Assembly (NCBI GenBank): GCA_003242525.1
Contig: QGUU01000052.1
Coordinates: 1-10,245 of the forward strand
Direction of reading: 5' to 3'
Length of the DNA stretch: 10,245 bases
DNA from: Pseudomonadota bacterium
GTDB lineage: Bacteria; Pseudomonadota; Alphaproteobacteria; Rhizobiales; Rhizobiaceae
Made by a program: the position numbers and the translations under genes. A model generated the notes under the pieces. The model did not search any database. It saw only the letters and a program-made list of their open reading frames with translations, and had not been told where the DNA came from. Numbering within the stretch: the first letter of the stretch is position 1; the number at the start of each line of letters is the position of its first letter. Positions 1-8,318 of the stretch are shown here, piece by piece.

Positions 1-2
1 GT

Positions 3-1085
3 GTTTTAAAAATTCCTCTTGAATTTGGGGGCCGGTTCACGGTTTTTAACGTTTTTCGTTACATTCCCTTCCGGACCGGAGGTGCGCTGATCACCTCGGC
101 GCTGATCGTGTTCATTTTTGGCCCCGGCATCATCAACTCCCTACGTCTGCGCCAGGGCAAGGGCCAGCCGATCCGTGCCGACGGCCCGCAGACGCATTTC
201 AAGAAGGCCGGCACGCCGACCATGGGCGGTCTCATGATCCTGACGGGAATAGTGGGCTCGTCGTTGCTCTGGGCAAATCTTTCCAGCGTCTATGTATGGG
301 TCGTGCTGCTGGTAATGCTGGGTTTCGGCGGTATCGGCTTCTATGACGACTATCTCAAAGTCACCAAGCAGTCTCATCTCGGCTTTTCAGGCAAGGCGCG
401 GCTGGCGATCGAATTCCTCATCGCCGGCATTGCCGCCTGGTGGATCATGCAGGCCGGGCAGGCACCGTTTTCCTCGTCGCTGGCATTTCCCTTCGCGAAG
501 GAATTTCTGATCAATCTGGGCTGGTTCTTCATTCCCTTCGGCGCATTCGTGATGGTTGGCGCGGGCAATGCAGTGAACCTCACCGACGGACTCGACGGCC
601 TGGCTATCGTGCCGATCATGATCGCGGCGGCCTCCTTCGGCGTTATCGCCTATCTATCGGGCAACGCCGTCTTTGCGGAATATCTGCAGATCCATTTCGT
701 GCCCGGAACCGGCGAACTGGCGGTTATCCTGGGCGCGGTCATAGGTGCGGGCCTCGGATTCCTCTGGTTCAACGCGCCTCCGGCTGCGATCTTCATGGGC
801 GACACCGGCTCGCTGGCGCTTGGCGGCCTGATCGGGGCCGTGGCCGTGGCCACCAAGCATGAGATCGTTCTGGCCATCATCGGTGGACTCTTCGTGGTCG
901 AGATCCTCTCCGTCATCATCCAGGTGGGCTATTTCAAGACAACGGGCAAGCGCGTCTTTCTCATGGCGCCTATCCACCACCATTTCGAGAAACTCGGCTG
1001 GACTGAGAGCCAGGTGGTCATCCGCTTTTGGATCATCGCCGTGATGCTCGCCCTGATCGGCCTTTCAACGCTGAAGCTGAGATGA
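3..1085 (+). CDS. mraY: Phospho-N-acetylmuramoyl-pentapeptide-transferase, 5' end at window edge
   Basis: MraY is an integral inner-membrane enzyme that transfers phospho-MurNAc-pentapeptide from UDP to undecaprenyl phosphate, giving lipid I. The frame is open from base 3, and counting from there gives 360 residues, the same length as E. coli MraY. The catalytic aspartates then fall on the E. coli numbers: D115/D116 in FYDDYLKV and D267 in [12 protein letters not shown]. Also visible are GTPTMGG near 71-77, [10 protein letters not shown] near 193-202 and the histidine motif MAPIHHH near 321-327. Many hydrophobic segments fit the ten-helix fold. A GTG at 108 is only an internal codon, because conserved NVFRY...FRTGGALIT lies upstream of it in frame. 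No ATG/GTG/TTG start exists in frame upstream of it, so either the start is just outside the window or the first bases contain errors. Two oddities support errors: RYIPFR where the family has RYITFR, and an atypical stretch at residues 3-10. The stop overlaps the murD start (ATGA). Identity is certain; the 5' end is not. Confidence 0.96.
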   Translation, partial: VLKIPLEFGGRFTVFNVFRYIPFRTGGALITSALIVFIFGPGIINSLRLRQGKGQPIRADGPQTHFKKAGTPTMGGLMILTGIVGSSLLWANLSSVYVWVVLLVMLGFGGIGFYDDYLKVTKQSHLGFSGKARLAIEFLIAGIAAWWIMQAGQAPFSSSLAFPFAKEFLINLGWFFIPFGAFVMVGAGNAVNLTDGLDGLAIVPIMIAAASFGVIAYLSGNAVFAEYLQIHFVPGTGELAVILGAVIGAGLGFLWFNAPPAAIFMGDTGSLALGGLIGAVAVATKHEIVLAIIGGLFVVEILSVIIQVGYFKTTGKRVFLMAPIHHHFEKLGWTESQVVIRFWIIAVMLALIGLSTLKLR

Positions 1086-2482
1086 TCCCGGCAACGTCCT
1101 TTTCCGGCAGAAAGGTTGCCCTTTTCGGGCTGGGCGGTTCCGGCATGGCCACTGCGCACGCGCTGATCGCGGGCGGCGCGGAGGTACTGGCATGGGACGA
1201 CAATCCCGAAAGCGTGGCGAGCGCGTCTTCTCAGGGTATTGCGACCGGCGATCTTCGCGAAGCCAATTGGGCCGGGATAGCCGCCTTCGTGCTCTCTCCC
1301 GGCGTGCCCCTGACGCATCCCAAGCCCCACTGGTCGGTAGAGCTGGCGCGCGCGGCAGGTGTTGAAATCGTGGGCGACGTGGAGCTTTTCTCGCGCGAAC
1401 GCCGGCAGAAGGCGCCCACCGCGCCGTTTATCGCCATTACCGGCACCAACGGCAAATCCACGACGACGGCGCTGACAGCCCATATCCTCAAGATGGCGGG
1501 ACGCGACACCCAGATGGGCGGCAATATCGGGCGCGCGATAATGACCCTCGATCCGCTATCGTCCGAGCGGCACTATGTGGTGGAATGTTCTTCGTACCAG
1601 ATCGACCTCGCGCCTTCCATCAATCCGACCGCAGGCGTGCTGTTGAACCTCACTCCGGATCATCTCGACCGCCACGGCACGATGCAGCACTACGCCTCCA
1701 TCAAGGAAAGGCTGGTGGCGGGCAGCGATACTGCCATCATCGGCGTGGATGACAGTTTCTGTGCGCAGATCGCCGATCGGCTGGAGCGCGCGGGCAAGGA
1801 AGTGGTGCGCATTTCCAAACGCCTGCCGCTGACCGACGGCTATTTCGCCAGAGGGACCGACCTGATGGAAGCGGTGCATGGCCGCTACGAGCGCATCGGG
1901 TTCCTCGAAGGCATCGGTTCGCTGCGGGGCCAGCACAACGCACAGAATGCCCTGGCCGCCGTCGCCGCATGCCTGAAGGTGGGCCTGGACCTGGGCGAGA
2001 TCCAGGCCGGGCTCGAAAGCTTTCCGGGCCTTGCGCACCGCATGGAGCAGGTGGGTCGTCGGGGGCACGTACTCTTCGTCAACGACTCAAAGGCGACGAA
2101 TGCCGATGCCTCGGCTCCCGCCTTGTCTTCCTTCCAGCGCATTTACTGGATTGCGGGCGGCCTTCCCAAGGAAGGCGGAATCGAGCCGCTGCGCGGCTTC
2201 TTCCCGCGCATCGTGAAAGCCTACCTGATCGGTGAGGCCGCTCCCGCTTTTGCGGCAACGCTTGGCGAGGCAGTTTCCTATGAGATTGCCGGCACGCTGG
2301 AGGCGGCGGTCGAGCACGCTGCTGCGGACGCCGCAGCCGATGACGGCAGCGAGGCCGTGGTGCTGCTTTCGCCGGCCTGTGCCAGTTTCGACCAGTTCAG
2401 GAACTTTGAAATGCGCGGCGAAGCCTTCAGGCAAGCTGTGCAGTCCATAAAAGGGGTCCAACCCGTTGGAGGGACACGCTGA
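1082..2482 (+). CDS. murD: UDP-N-acetylmuramoyl-L-alanine--D-glutamate ligase
   Basis: MurD is a cytoplasmic ATP-dependent ligase that adds D-glutamate to UDP-MurNAc-L-Ala. The protein has 466 residues with the three Mur-ligase domains. The N-terminal Rossmann-like UDP-binding domain has GLGGSGMA at about 16-23. The central ATPase domain has the P-loop GTNGKSTTT at 121-129, [11 protein letters not shown] at 188-198 and the lysine in YASIKER (about K208), the position expected to be carbamylated. The C-terminal domain carries the MurD hallmarks NDSKATN at 334-340 and [12 protein letters not shown] at 428-439, with GQHNAQN at 283-289 marking the domain boundary. The ATG at 1082 was chosen because it overlaps the mraY stop as ATGA and puts [10 protein letters not shown] at the usual distance from the N-terminus. 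The frame is open 18 codons further up (ATG at 1028), but that extension lies wholly inside mraY and has no family resemblance. The stop overlaps ftsW by one base. Confidence 0.97.
   Translation: MIPATSFSGRKVALFGLGGSGMATAHALIAGGAEVLAWDDNPESVASASSQGIATGDLREANWAGIAAFVLSPGVPLTHPKPHWSVELARAAGVEIVGDVELFSRERRQKAPTAPFIAITGTNGKSTTTALTAHILKMAGRDTQMGGNIGRAIMTLDPLSSERHYVVECSSYQIDLAPSINPTAGVLLNLTPDHLDRHGTMQHYASIKERLVAGSDTAIIGVDDSFCAQIADRLERAGKEVVRISKRLPLTDGYFARGTDLMEAVHGRYERIGFLEGIGSLRGQHNAQNALAAVAACLKVGLDLGEIQAGLESFPGLAHRMEQVGRRGHVLFVNDSKATNADASAPALSSFQRIYWIAGGLPKEGGIEPLRGFFPRIVKAYLIGEAAPAFAATLGEAVSYEIAGTLEAAVEHAAADAAADDGSEAVVLLSPACASFDQFRNFEMRGEAFRQAVQSIKGVQPVGGTR
2457..2473 (+). promoter_or_regulatory. 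ftsW ribosome binding site inside a small hairpin
   Basis: GGAGGG at 2468-2473 lies 8 bases before the ftsW ATG and is among the best Shine-Dalgarno matches in the window. Its first bases form the right arm of a perfect five-pair stem: TCCAA (2457-2461), loop CCCG (2462-2465), TTGGA (2466-2470). The hairpin is entirely within the last codons of murD, so ribosomes finishing murD would open it. The sequence match is seen directly; a coupling role is inferred. Confidence 0.55.
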
Positions 2483-3645
2483 TGGCCCAGATAAGCCGTC
2501 TTGACCGAAGCCCGGTCGCCATGTGGTGGTGGACCGTGGATCGCTGGTTTCTGGCTGCGTTCCTCTCGCTCATGGGGCTCGGTATTGTCCTGTCCTTTGC
2601 GGCAAGCCCCGCCGTGGCCGAGCGGATTGGTCTCGATCCGTTCCACTTTGCCACCCGCCAGATCGTCTTTACCCTGCTGGGGGCCGGCGCGATGCTGGCC
2701 GTGTCCTTTCTCGATGCGCGGCAGATCAGGCGGCTGGCGCTCGTCATCATGGCCGTGATGCTGGTCCTGATGGTCGTCGTCCTCTATGTCGGTGTCGAGG
2801 TCAAGGGCGCGCGCAGATGGCTTTCGCTGATGGGAATGTCCATCCAGCCGTCCGAGTTTCTCAAGCCCGCCTTCGTGATCATCTGTGCGTGGCTGTTCGC
2901 CGAACACAGGCAAAAGCCGGACATTCCCTGCAATCTCTTCGCCATGATCCTTCTGGGCCTGGTGCTTGCCTTGCTGGTTGCGCAGCCCGATTTCGGCCAG
3001 ACCATGCTGGTGACCGGAACATGGGGCATCATGTTCTTCATGGCGGGCCTGTCCTGGATCTGGATCTCGGCGCTGGGTGCGGTCGGGATCGCCGGCATTC
3101 TCGCGGCCTATTCAGCGTTCCCACATGTCGCCGCTCGCATCGACAAGTTCCTGACGGGCGAGGGCGACACCTTCCAGGTGGACATGGGCCGCGAGGCGCT
3201 CATCAATGGCGGCTGGCTAGGGCTCGGGCCGGGTGAGGGCACGGTCAAGCGCCTCATACCGGACAGCCATGCCGATTTCGTCTTTTCCGTCGCCGGCGAA
3301 GAATACGGCCTCATCATGTGCTTCTTCATCATGACGATCTTCGCTTTCATCGTGCTGCGCGGGCTCGACAAGGCACTCAAGGAGCGAGACGATTTCACAC
3401 GTTTCGCCGTGGGCGGGCTGGTCACGATTTTCGGCCTTCAGTCGGTCATCAACATGTGCGTCAACCTTCAGCTGATGCCCGCCAAGGGGATGACGCTGCC
3501 GTTCATCTCCTATGGCGGCTCTTCCCAGATCGCCGTCGCAATCTCCATGGGGATGGTGCTGGCACTGACGCGCAGGAAGCCCCAGAAGCGCAACCCGGTC
3601 GGGTTGGTTGCCGGTTACGCGCCCCGGACCCTGCCGGCGGAATGA
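2482..3645 (+). CDS. ftsW: Septal peptidoglycan glycosyltransferase, SEDS family FtsW
   Basis: FtsW is a polytopic inner-membrane protein that polymerises lipid II into septal glycan strands together with its partner FtsI (PBP3). The protein has 387 residues, a normal length for the family, with about ten hydrophobic segments. SEDS signatures appear in order: GARRWL at 109-114, QPSEFLKP at 122-129, QPDFGQT at 168-174, the long periplasmic loop with SHADFVFSVAGEEYG at 262-276, and LPFISYGGSS at 339-348. The aspartate in SHADF (about D265) corresponds by motif to the catalytic aspartate known in E. coli FtsW (D297). FtsW rather than RodA is favoured by position between murD and murG. The ATG at 2482 follows a strong GGAGGG and shares one base with the murD stop (TGATG). 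The cytoplasmic tail is short and basic (RRKPQKR), then about 17 residues. Confidence 0.96.
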   Translation: MAQISRLDRSPVAMWWWTVDRWFLAAFLSLMGLGIVLSFAASPAVAERIGLDPFHFATRQIVFTLLGAGAMLAVSFLDARQIRRLALVIMAVMLVLMVVVLYVGVEVKGARRWLSLMGMSIQPSEFLKPAFVIICAWLFAEHRQKPDIPCNLFAMILLGLVLALLVAQPDFGQTMLVTGTWGIMFFMAGLSWIWISALGAVGIAGILAAYSAFPHVAARIDKFLTGEGDTFQVDMGREALINGGWLGLGPGEGTVKRLIPDSHADFVFSVAGEEYGLIMCFFIMTIFAFIVLRGLDKALKERDDFTRFAVGGLVTIFGLQSVINMCVNLQLMPAKGMTLPFISYGGSSQIAVAISMGMVLALTRRKPQKRNPVGLVAGYAPRTLPAE

Positions 3646-3651
3646 GCGTCC

Positions 3652-4779
3652 ATGGCCAAAGGAGTCATTTTTCTGGCTGCTGGAGGTACGGGCGGACACC
3701 TGTTTCCCGCCGAAGCGTTGGCACATGAACTGACAGCGCGCGGCTGGGACGTACATCTGGTCACCGATCACCGGGTCGAACGCTTCATCGGCCAGTTTCC
3801 GGCGGCGGCGATCCATCAGGTGCGTTCCGCGACCATGGGTTCGAAGAACCCGGTGGCTCTTGCCAAGGCCTTCTGGACCATTTGGGGCGGTGTACGGGAA
3901 AGCTATGCGCTCCTGGCCCGTCTGAAGCCCCACGCCGTCGTCGGGTTCGGTGGCTATCCCACGCTGCCCCCGGTATATGCCGCGACGCGGCGCAACGTGC
4001 CGACACTGATCCATGAACAGAACGCCGTAATGGGCCGCGCCAACCGAGCGCTGGCCGGCCGTGTGGACGCAATTGCCGGCGGCTTCCTGCCCGAAGACCG
4101 GAGTGCGACCGGGATGAAGACGGTCGCGACAGGAAATCCGGTTCGGCCTGCGGTGCTCGAGGCGGCCGCGACCCCCTATTCAGCGCCGGCCGATGACGAA
4201 CCGTTTCGCCTGCTGGTCTTCGGAGGCAGTCAGGGAGCCAAGTTCTTCTCCGATGCACTGCCGGCGGCCTTGGAACTTCTCTCCGACGTCCAGCGGGCGC
4301 GGCTCGTCGTCACACAACAGGCAAGGCCGGAGGACGTGGAAAAGACAAAGGCAGCCTATGCTGCCCTGAAGGTTCCAGCCGAGATTGCGCCGTTCTTCAC
4401 TGACATGGCGTCGCGCATGGCTGCGGCGCATCTGGTTGTCTCTCGTTCTGGAGCTTCAACCGTCTCGGAAATTTCCGTCATCGGCCGTCCGGCCTTGCTG
4501 GTTCCCTATCCCCACGCGCTGGACCACGACCAGGCTGCAAATGCAGCCGCGCTGGCGGCGGCCGGCGGTGCGCAGGTGCATCCGCAATCGACCCTTTCCC
4601 CGCAACGTATCGCAGAGCTGATCGGTACACTGATGAAGGACCCGGCAAGGCTTGCAGCCATGGCCGCTGCGGCGCGCTTGGCCGGAAAGCCGGCCGCGAC
4701 GCAGTTGCTAGCCGATCTGACAGAGGCTATTGCAGCGCGCAGATCCGTCGAGACATTCAGGAAGGAAACGCGCGCATGA
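3652..4779 (+). CDS. murG: UDP-GlcNAc:lipid I N-acetylglucosaminyltransferase
   Basis: MurG is a GT-B fold, GT28-family peripheral membrane enzyme on the cytoplasmic face. It adds GlcNAc from UDP-GlcNAc to lipid I, giving lipid II, the substrate of FtsW encoded next door. The protein has 375 residues. The N-terminal acceptor domain has the glycine-rich loop [12 protein letters not shown] at 9-20, a second loop [10 protein letters not shown] at 97-106 and the [12 protein letters not shown] segment at 121-132. The C-terminal donor domain starts with [13 protein letters not shown] at 189-201 and has [11 protein letters not shown] at 264-274 and DHDQAANA at 291-298, which contact UDP-GlcNAc in the family. 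The ATG at 3652 is six bases after the ftsW stop, and its Shine-Dalgarno is poor, so re-initiation after ftsW is likely. The ATG lies just before the first beta strand ([10 protein letters not shown]), as expected. The tail overlaps murC as ATGA. Confidence 0.97.
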   Translation: MAKGVIFLAAGGTGGHLFPAEALAHELTARGWDVHLVTDHRVERFIGQFPAAAIHQVRSATMGSKNPVALAKAFWTIWGGVRESYALLARLKPHAVVGFGGYPTLPPVYAATRRNVPTLIHEQNAVMGRANRALAGRVDAIAGGFLPEDRSATGMKTVATGNPVRPAVLEAAATPYSAPADDEPFRLLVFGGSQGAKFFSDALPAALELLSDVQRARLVVTQQARPEDVEKTKAAYAALKVPAEIAPFFTDMASRMAAAHLVVSRSGASTVSEISVIGRPALLVPYPHALDHDQAANAAALAAAGGAQVHPQSTLSPQRIAELIGTLMKDPARLAAMAAAARLAGKPAATQLLADLTEAIAARRSVETFRKETRA

Positions 4780-6182
4780 AGATGCCGCAGAGCATAGGCC
4801 TCGTGCATTTCATAGGGATCGGCGGAATAGGCATGAGCGGCATTGCCGAGGTGCTGCATAACCTCGGCTATCGCGTCCAGGGCTCCGACCAGGCGGAGAG
4901 CGCAAATGTGCAGCGGTTGCGCGAGAAAGGCATCGCGTGTTTCGTGGGCCACAAGGCCGACAACATTGGCGAGGCCGAGGTAGTCGTAGTCTCCACCGCG
5001 ATCAAGAAATCCAATCCGGAACTGCTGGCAGCACGGGAAAAGCTGCTTCCCATTGTGCGTCGCGCGGAAATGCTGGCCGAACTGATGCGTTTCCGCAATG
5101 CGATTGCCATCGGCGGCACGCACGGCAAGACGACGACGACTTCGATGGTTGCGGCGCTTCTGGAAGCCGGCGGCCTGGACCCAACGGTCATCAATGGCGG
5201 CATCATCAATGCCTATGGCACCAATGCCCGGATGGGCGATGGCGAATGGATGGTCGTGGAGGCCGACGAGAGCGATGGCACATTCCTCAAGCTCCCGGCC
5301 GACATTGCGGTGGTTACCAATATCGACCCGGAACACCTCGATCACTATGGCTCGTTCGACAAGGTGCGGGAGGCATTTCGCATGTTCGTCGAGAACGTGC
5401 CGTTTTACGGTTTCGGTGTCATGTGCACCGATCACCCCGAGGTTCAGGCGCTCGTCGGCAGCATAGAGGACCGCCGCGTCATCACCTATGGCGGCAATGC
5501 GCAAGCGGACGTGCGCTTTATCAACCACAAGGTGGACGGAGCCGCTTCGATCTTCGATGTGGCCATCCGCAATCGCAAGACCGGCAAGGACGAAGTCATA
5601 GAAGGGCTACGCTTGCCCATGCCGGGACTCCACAACGTCTCCAACGCCACGGCGGCCATTGCCGTTGCCCGTGAACTGGGCATTCCTGCCGATGCGATCC
5701 GGAAGGGCCTGCTGTCGTTTGGCGGCGTCAAGCGCCGCTTCACTCATACCGGCTCGTGGAACGGCGTAGAGGTATTCGACGACTACGGCCATCACCCGGT
5801 CGAAATCAAGGCGGTGCTCAAGGCGGCGCGCGAGGCGGCCACGGGCAGGGTAATCGCCATCGTGCAGCCGCACCGCTTCACACGCTTGCATGATCTGTTC
5901 GGCGACTTCTCAACCTGCTTCAACGATGCAGATACGGTGATGGTGGCGCCCGTCTATCCAGCCGGTGAAGATCCGATAGAGGGCGTGACTTCCGAGGCGC
6001 TGGTGGCACGAATCCGCGCTGCGGGCCATCGTGATGCACGTTATGTCGAGGGCCCGGAGGCCCTCGCGCCCCTGGTCCGCGACCTGGGAAGACCCGGCGA
6101 TTTCGTCGTTTTTCTTGGCGCCGGCAATATCACGCAATGGGCGTATGCGCTTCCGAAGGAACTGGCCGAGGGTGAGGCATGA
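4776..6182 (+). CDS. murC: UDP-N-acetylmuramate--L-alanine ligase
   Basis: MurC is the first of the cytoplasmic Mur ligases and joins L-alanine to UDP-MurNAc at the cost of ATP. The protein has 468 residues. The N-terminal nucleotide-binding domain has the MurC signature [15 protein letters not shown] at 11-25. The central domain has the P-loop [10 protein letters not shown] at 113-122, [10 protein letters not shown] at 161-170 and [11 protein letters not shown] at 182-192. The C-terminal domain is marked by KRRFTHTG at 319-326, [10 protein letters not shown] at 335-344 and QPHRFTR at 364-370. GTHGKT in place of GTNGKS separates MurC from MurD. The ATG at 4776 overlaps the murG stop and is preceded by AGGAAGGA at 4759-4766 with about nine bases of spacing; an in-frame ATG at 4782 is too close to that site. 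Length and motifs are complete with no oddities. Confidence 0.97.
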   Translation: MKMPQSIGLVHFIGIGGIGMSGIAEVLHNLGYRVQGSDQAESANVQRLREKGIACFVGHKADNIGEAEVVVVSTAIKKSNPELLAAREKLLPIVRRAEMLAELMRFRNAIAIGGTHGKTTTTSMVAALLEAGGLDPTVINGGIINAYGTNARMGDGEWMVVEADESDGTFLKLPADIAVVTNIDPEHLDHYGSFDKVREAFRMFVENVPFYGFGVMCTDHPEVQALVGSIEDRRVITYGGNAQADVRFINHKVDGAASIFDVAIRNRKTGKDEVIEGLRLPMPGLHNVSNATAAIAVARELGIPADAIRKGLLSFGGVKRRFTHTGSWNGVEVFDDYGHHPVEIKAVLKAAREAATGRVIAIVQPHRFTRLHDLFGDFSTCFNDADTVMVAPVYPAGEDPIEGVTSEALVARIRAAGHRDARYVEGPEALAPLVRDLGRPGDFVVFLGAGNITQWAYALPKELAEGEA

Positions 6183-7144
6183 CGCGAGGAGAAAGGCTGC
6201 TTTCCTCGCTTGGTGAGCGGCTGAAAGGCCTGCGTGGCCGCATGACGCCCAATGCGGAAATGGACAAGGTAACGTGGTTCCGGGCCGGCGGTCTGGCGGA
6301 CGCGTTGTACCAGCCGGCCGACGAGGAAGACCTGGCCATGTTCCTCAGGGCAGTGCCGGAGGAAATACCGCTTACCGTGGTCGGTATCGGCTCGAACCTC
6401 CTGGTGCGCGACGGCGGCATAGAGGGTTTCGTCATCCGCCTTTCGGCTCGTGGCTTCGGGGAAGTGGAAGCGATCTCGCCCACGCGTATCCGCGCAGGTG
6501 CGGCCACGCCTGACAAAAGGGTGGCCGCTGCAGCTTTGGAGGCCGGTATTGGCGGATTTCATTTCTATCACGGCATTCCCGGCGCCATTGGCGGTGCGCT
6601 CAGGATGAATGCCGGCGCCAATGGGGTGGAGACACGTGAGCGCGTCGTGGAGGTTCGGGCGCTGGATCGGAAGGGAAATCTGCATGTGCTGTCCAATGCG
6701 GATATGGGCTATGCATATCGCCATTCTTCAGCGCCGCCAGACCTGATCTTCACTTCCGCCTTGTTCGAGGGTTATGCCGAGGACAAGGCCACCATCAGGG
6801 CGGCCATGGACGAGGTCCAGCATCACCGCGAAACCGTGCAGCCGATCCGGGAGAAAACCGGAGGCTCGACCTTCAAGAATCCGGAAGGCGGCTCGGCCTG
6901 GCGGGAAATCGACAAGGCAGGCTGCCGCGGCCTCATGATCGGCGCAGCGCAGATGTCACCCCTGCATTGCAACTTCATGATCAACACCGGCACGGCGACG
7001 GGATACGAACTCGAATATCTTGGCGAGACAGTGCGAGCCCGGGTGCTGGAAAAGTCCGGCATTAGGCTGCAATGGGAAATAAGGCGCATCGGCAACTTCC
7101 GGCCGGGATACGAGGTCCAGGAATTCCTGGGCCTGCTGCTGTAA
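6179..7144 (+). CDS. murB: UDP-N-acetylenolpyruvoylglucosamine reductase
   Basis: MurB is a cytoplasmic FAD flavoprotein that uses NADPH to reduce UDP-GlcNAc-enolpyruvate to UDP-MurNAc, the substrate of MurC. The protein has 321 residues. The FAD-binding part has TWFRAGG at 32-38, [12 protein letters not shown] at 69-80 and [17 protein letters not shown] at 131-147. The substrate-binding part has YRHS at 180-183, [14 protein letters not shown] at 228-241 and [12 protein letters not shown] at 260-271. By family knowledge the active site should include R181, S230 (proton donor to the intermediate) and E300 (in LQWEI); all three are present. The GSTFKNP form and compact C-terminus are typical of type II MurB, as in alphaproteobacteria, rather than the longer E. 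coli type I. The ATG overlaps the murC stop (ATGA), with GAGGG at 6168-6172 six bases upstream. It is the last gene of the closely packed first block and is followed by a 250-base gap. Confidence 0.97.
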   Translation: MTRGERLLSSLGERLKGLRGRMTPNAEMDKVTWFRAGGLADALYQPADEEDLAMFLRAVPEEIPLTVVGIGSNLLVRDGGIEGFVIRLSARGFGEVEAISPTRIRAGAATPDKRVAAAALEAGIGGFHFYHGIPGAIGGALRMNAGANGVETRERVVEVRALDRKGNLHVLSNADMGYAYRHSSAPPDLIFTSALFEGYAEDKATIRAAMDEVQHHRETVQPIREKTGGSTFKNPEGGSAWREIDKAGCRGLMIGAAQMSPLHCNFMINTGTATGYELEYLGETVRARVLEKSGIRLQWEIRRIGNFRPGYEVQEFLGLLL

Positions 7145-7394
7145 ACATCTGCGCCTGACGTTCCCGAATGCCTCGCAGGCGGGGAAATTCCCGCGATTTT
7201 CATAAAAAGTGAATCTCTCGGAATCATAGGCACTTGCCAGCGAATCCACTCTCTGATTCTCTGGCCTAAAGCGTTTCCTGATTTGAGTCGTTGAGCGTTC
7301 GTGGGGTGCCTCGGGCGGCGGGTGTGGTCTGCGGCATCGTCTTGGCTCAGTCATGGGAAGCAAGGGGCGCGCCGTAAGAGGGGATAATCGGCGA
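7145..7394. other. Intergenic region between murB and ddl
   Basis: This is the only real gap in the window (250 bases). I find no convincing protein or structured RNA gene. It holds overlapping hairpins at 7161-7194 just after murB, then a somewhat AT-richer stretch (7195-7300) that could carry a ddl promoter. I see no good match to a standard -35/-10 pair; the best is a weak TTGCCA at 7234-7239 with a poor -10 some 16 bases on. The segment 7266-7296 (starting TAAAGCGTTTCC) resembles one arm of the dispersed intergenic palindromes common in rhizobial genomes, without a matching second arm. The last 20 bases carry the ddl ribosome binding site (AAGAGGGG at 7376-7383). Confidence 0.6.
7179..7201 (+). 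terminator. Weak terminator-like hairpin downstream of murB
   Basis: GCGGG (7179-7183) pairs perfectly with CCCGC (7190-7194) around a six-base loop, with one possible inner G-U pair. The stem is followed by GATTTTC. It begins 34 bases after the murB stop. The stem is short and the T-run only four bases, so termination would be partial at best. An alternative, mutually exclusive fold exists just upstream: TTCCC at 7161-7165 with GGGAA at 7182-7186, plus inner GCCT/AGGC at 7170-7180. Confidence 0.35.
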
Positions 7395-8318
7395 ATGAAG
7401 AAGCATGTGGCTGTCCTGATGGGTGGCTTTTCGTCGGAGCGGCCGGTGTCGCTCTCGTCGGGCAAGGCATGCGCTGATGCTCTGGAGGCGGAAGGCTACC
7501 GGGTTACTCGCGTCGATGTCGGGCGCGATGTCGGCCAGGTGCTTGCGGAACTTCGGCCGGATGTCGTGTTCAACGCCCTGCACGGGCCGTTCGGCGAGGA
7601 CGGGACGGTGCAGGGCATCCTTGAATATCTAGGCATCCCTTACACGCATTCCGGCGTTCTTGCTTCCGCGCTTGCGATGAACAAGGAGAAGGCCAAGCGC
7701 ATTGCGAGGTCGGTTGGCATTCCGGTCGCGGAATCGAAGGTGCTCAACCGCTTCGATATTGGCTGCGAACACCCGATGAAGCCGCCCTACGTGGTCAAGC
7801 CGGTCAATGAGGGTTCGAGCTTCGGGGTCGTGATCGTAAAGGAGGAACAGTCGCATCCGCCCCAGGTCATTGCCTCCGCGGAATGGAAATATGGCGACAT
7901 GGTCATGGTCGAGCGCTATGTCCACGGCCGCGAACTGACCTGTGCGGTCATGGGGGACGTGGCGCTTGGCGTGTGCGAGATCATCCCCACGGGTCACGCC
8001 TTCTACGATTATGATTCGAAATATGTGGCCGGCGGATCAAAACACGAGGTGCCGGCTAAAATTTCATTAAATATTTACCAAAAAATACAGACACTAGCCC
8101 TCAAGGCTCATCAAGCGATTGGTTGTCGCGGCGTGTCCCGGTCCGATTTCCGGTATGACGACCGCCATTCGGAAAACGGCGAAGTTGTATGGCTGGAGAT
8201 CAATACGCAGCCAGGCATGACGCCGACGTCGCTGGTGCCCGAAATTGCCGCCCAAGCGGGGCACTCGTTCGGCGATTTGCTGAGTTGGATGGTGGAGGAC
8301 GCTTCGTGTCTGCGTTGA
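7395..8318 (+). CDS. ddl: D-alanine--D-alanine ligase
   Basis: Ddl is a cytoplasmic ATP-grasp ligase making the D-Ala-D-Ala dipeptide that MurF adds to the peptidoglycan precursor; it is the target of D-cycloserine. The protein has 307 residues, the usual size. Visible in order are [11 protein letters not shown] at 10-20 (the glutamate is the E. coli E15 equivalent), HGPFGEDG at 63-70, [13 protein letters not shown] at 133-145 (ATP-binding lysine and the serine loop), YDYDSKY at 204-210 (omega loop), SRSDFR at 248-253 and [14 protein letters not shown] at 267-280 (Mg2+-binding acidic and Asn residues). The ATG at 7395 was chosen because [11 protein letters not shown] is the normal start and AAGAGGGG lies 11 bases upstream. 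An ATG at 7353 would add 14 residues of unconserved sequence. Codons 222-234 are unusually AT-rich (including TTA, ATA and CTA), in sharp contrast to the rest of the gene. The symbol ddlB is used in some genomes. Confidence 0.96.
   Translation: MKKHVAVLMGGFSSERPVSLSSGKACADALEAEGYRVTRVDVGRDVGQVLAELRPDVVFNALHGPFGEDGTVQGILEYLGIPYTHSGVLASALAMNKEKAKRIARSVGIPVAESKVLNRFDIGCEHPMKPPYVVKPVNEGSSFGVVIVKEEQSHPPQVIASAEWKYGDMVMVERYVHGRELTCAVMGDVALGVCEIIPTGHAFYDYDSKYVAGGSKHEVPAKISLNIYQKIQTLALKAHQAIGCRGVSRSDFRYDDRHSENGEVVWLEINTQPGMTPTSLVPEIAAQAGHSFGDLLSWMVEDASCLR
8056..8096 (+). promoter_or_regulatory. AT-rich island with CtrA-like box, candidate internal ftsQA promoter
   Basis: Positions 8057-8096 contain only 7 G/C in 40 bases, inside a gene that is otherwise about 60 % GC. 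The island holds CTAA-N7-TTAA at 8056-8070, one mismatch from the CtrA consensus TTAA-N7-TTAA. The same TTAA is followed after seven bases by CCAA (8078-8081). It lies about 235 bases upstream of the ftsQ start. In Caulobacter, CtrA is known to control ftsQA transcription. The assignment here is inference from sequence and position; no clear -10 element was found. Confidence 0.35.
8294..8308 (+). promoter_or_regulatory. ftsQ ribosome binding site and GTG start
   Basis: GGAGG at 8294-8298 is followed after seven bases by GTG at 8306, inside the last codons of ddl. This is the evidence for choosing the GTG over the frame's upstream ATG at 8189, which would lie deep inside ddl, and over the later ATG at 8339, which has no comparable site. 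Confidence 0.7.

Noticed and set aside
46..50. TTAAC near the left edge as a CtrA half site
   Set aside because: No second half at the right spacing, it is inside mraY coding sequence, and the bases around it look unreliable.
1028..1081. Upstream ATG extending MurD by 18 residues
   Set aside because: Lies entirely inside the conserved C-terminus of mraY, and the ATGA overlap at 1082 gives the normal MurD N-terminus.
2523..3236. Open frame of 237 codons on the + strand in another frame inside ftsW
   Set aside because: ftsW in the true frame has all SEDS motifs and a strong start; the alternative is Arg/Gly/Ala-rich shadow sequence.
3217..4014. Open frame of 265 codons on the - strand over ftsW/murG
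   Set aside because: Opposite conserved coding sequence, low-complexity Arg/His/Gly-rich translation, no ribosome binding site or known motif.
4506..5528. Long open frame of 340 codons on the - strand across the murG-murC junction
   Set aside because: It lies opposite two complete, motif-rich genes, reads through their third codon positions, has no recognisable domain and is a typical antisense shadow in GC-rich DNA.
7353..7394. Upstream ATG extending Ddl by 14 residues
   Set aside because: The extra residues are unconserved in character, and the ribosome binding site at 7376-7383 is placed for ATG 7395 and would be inside the longer form.
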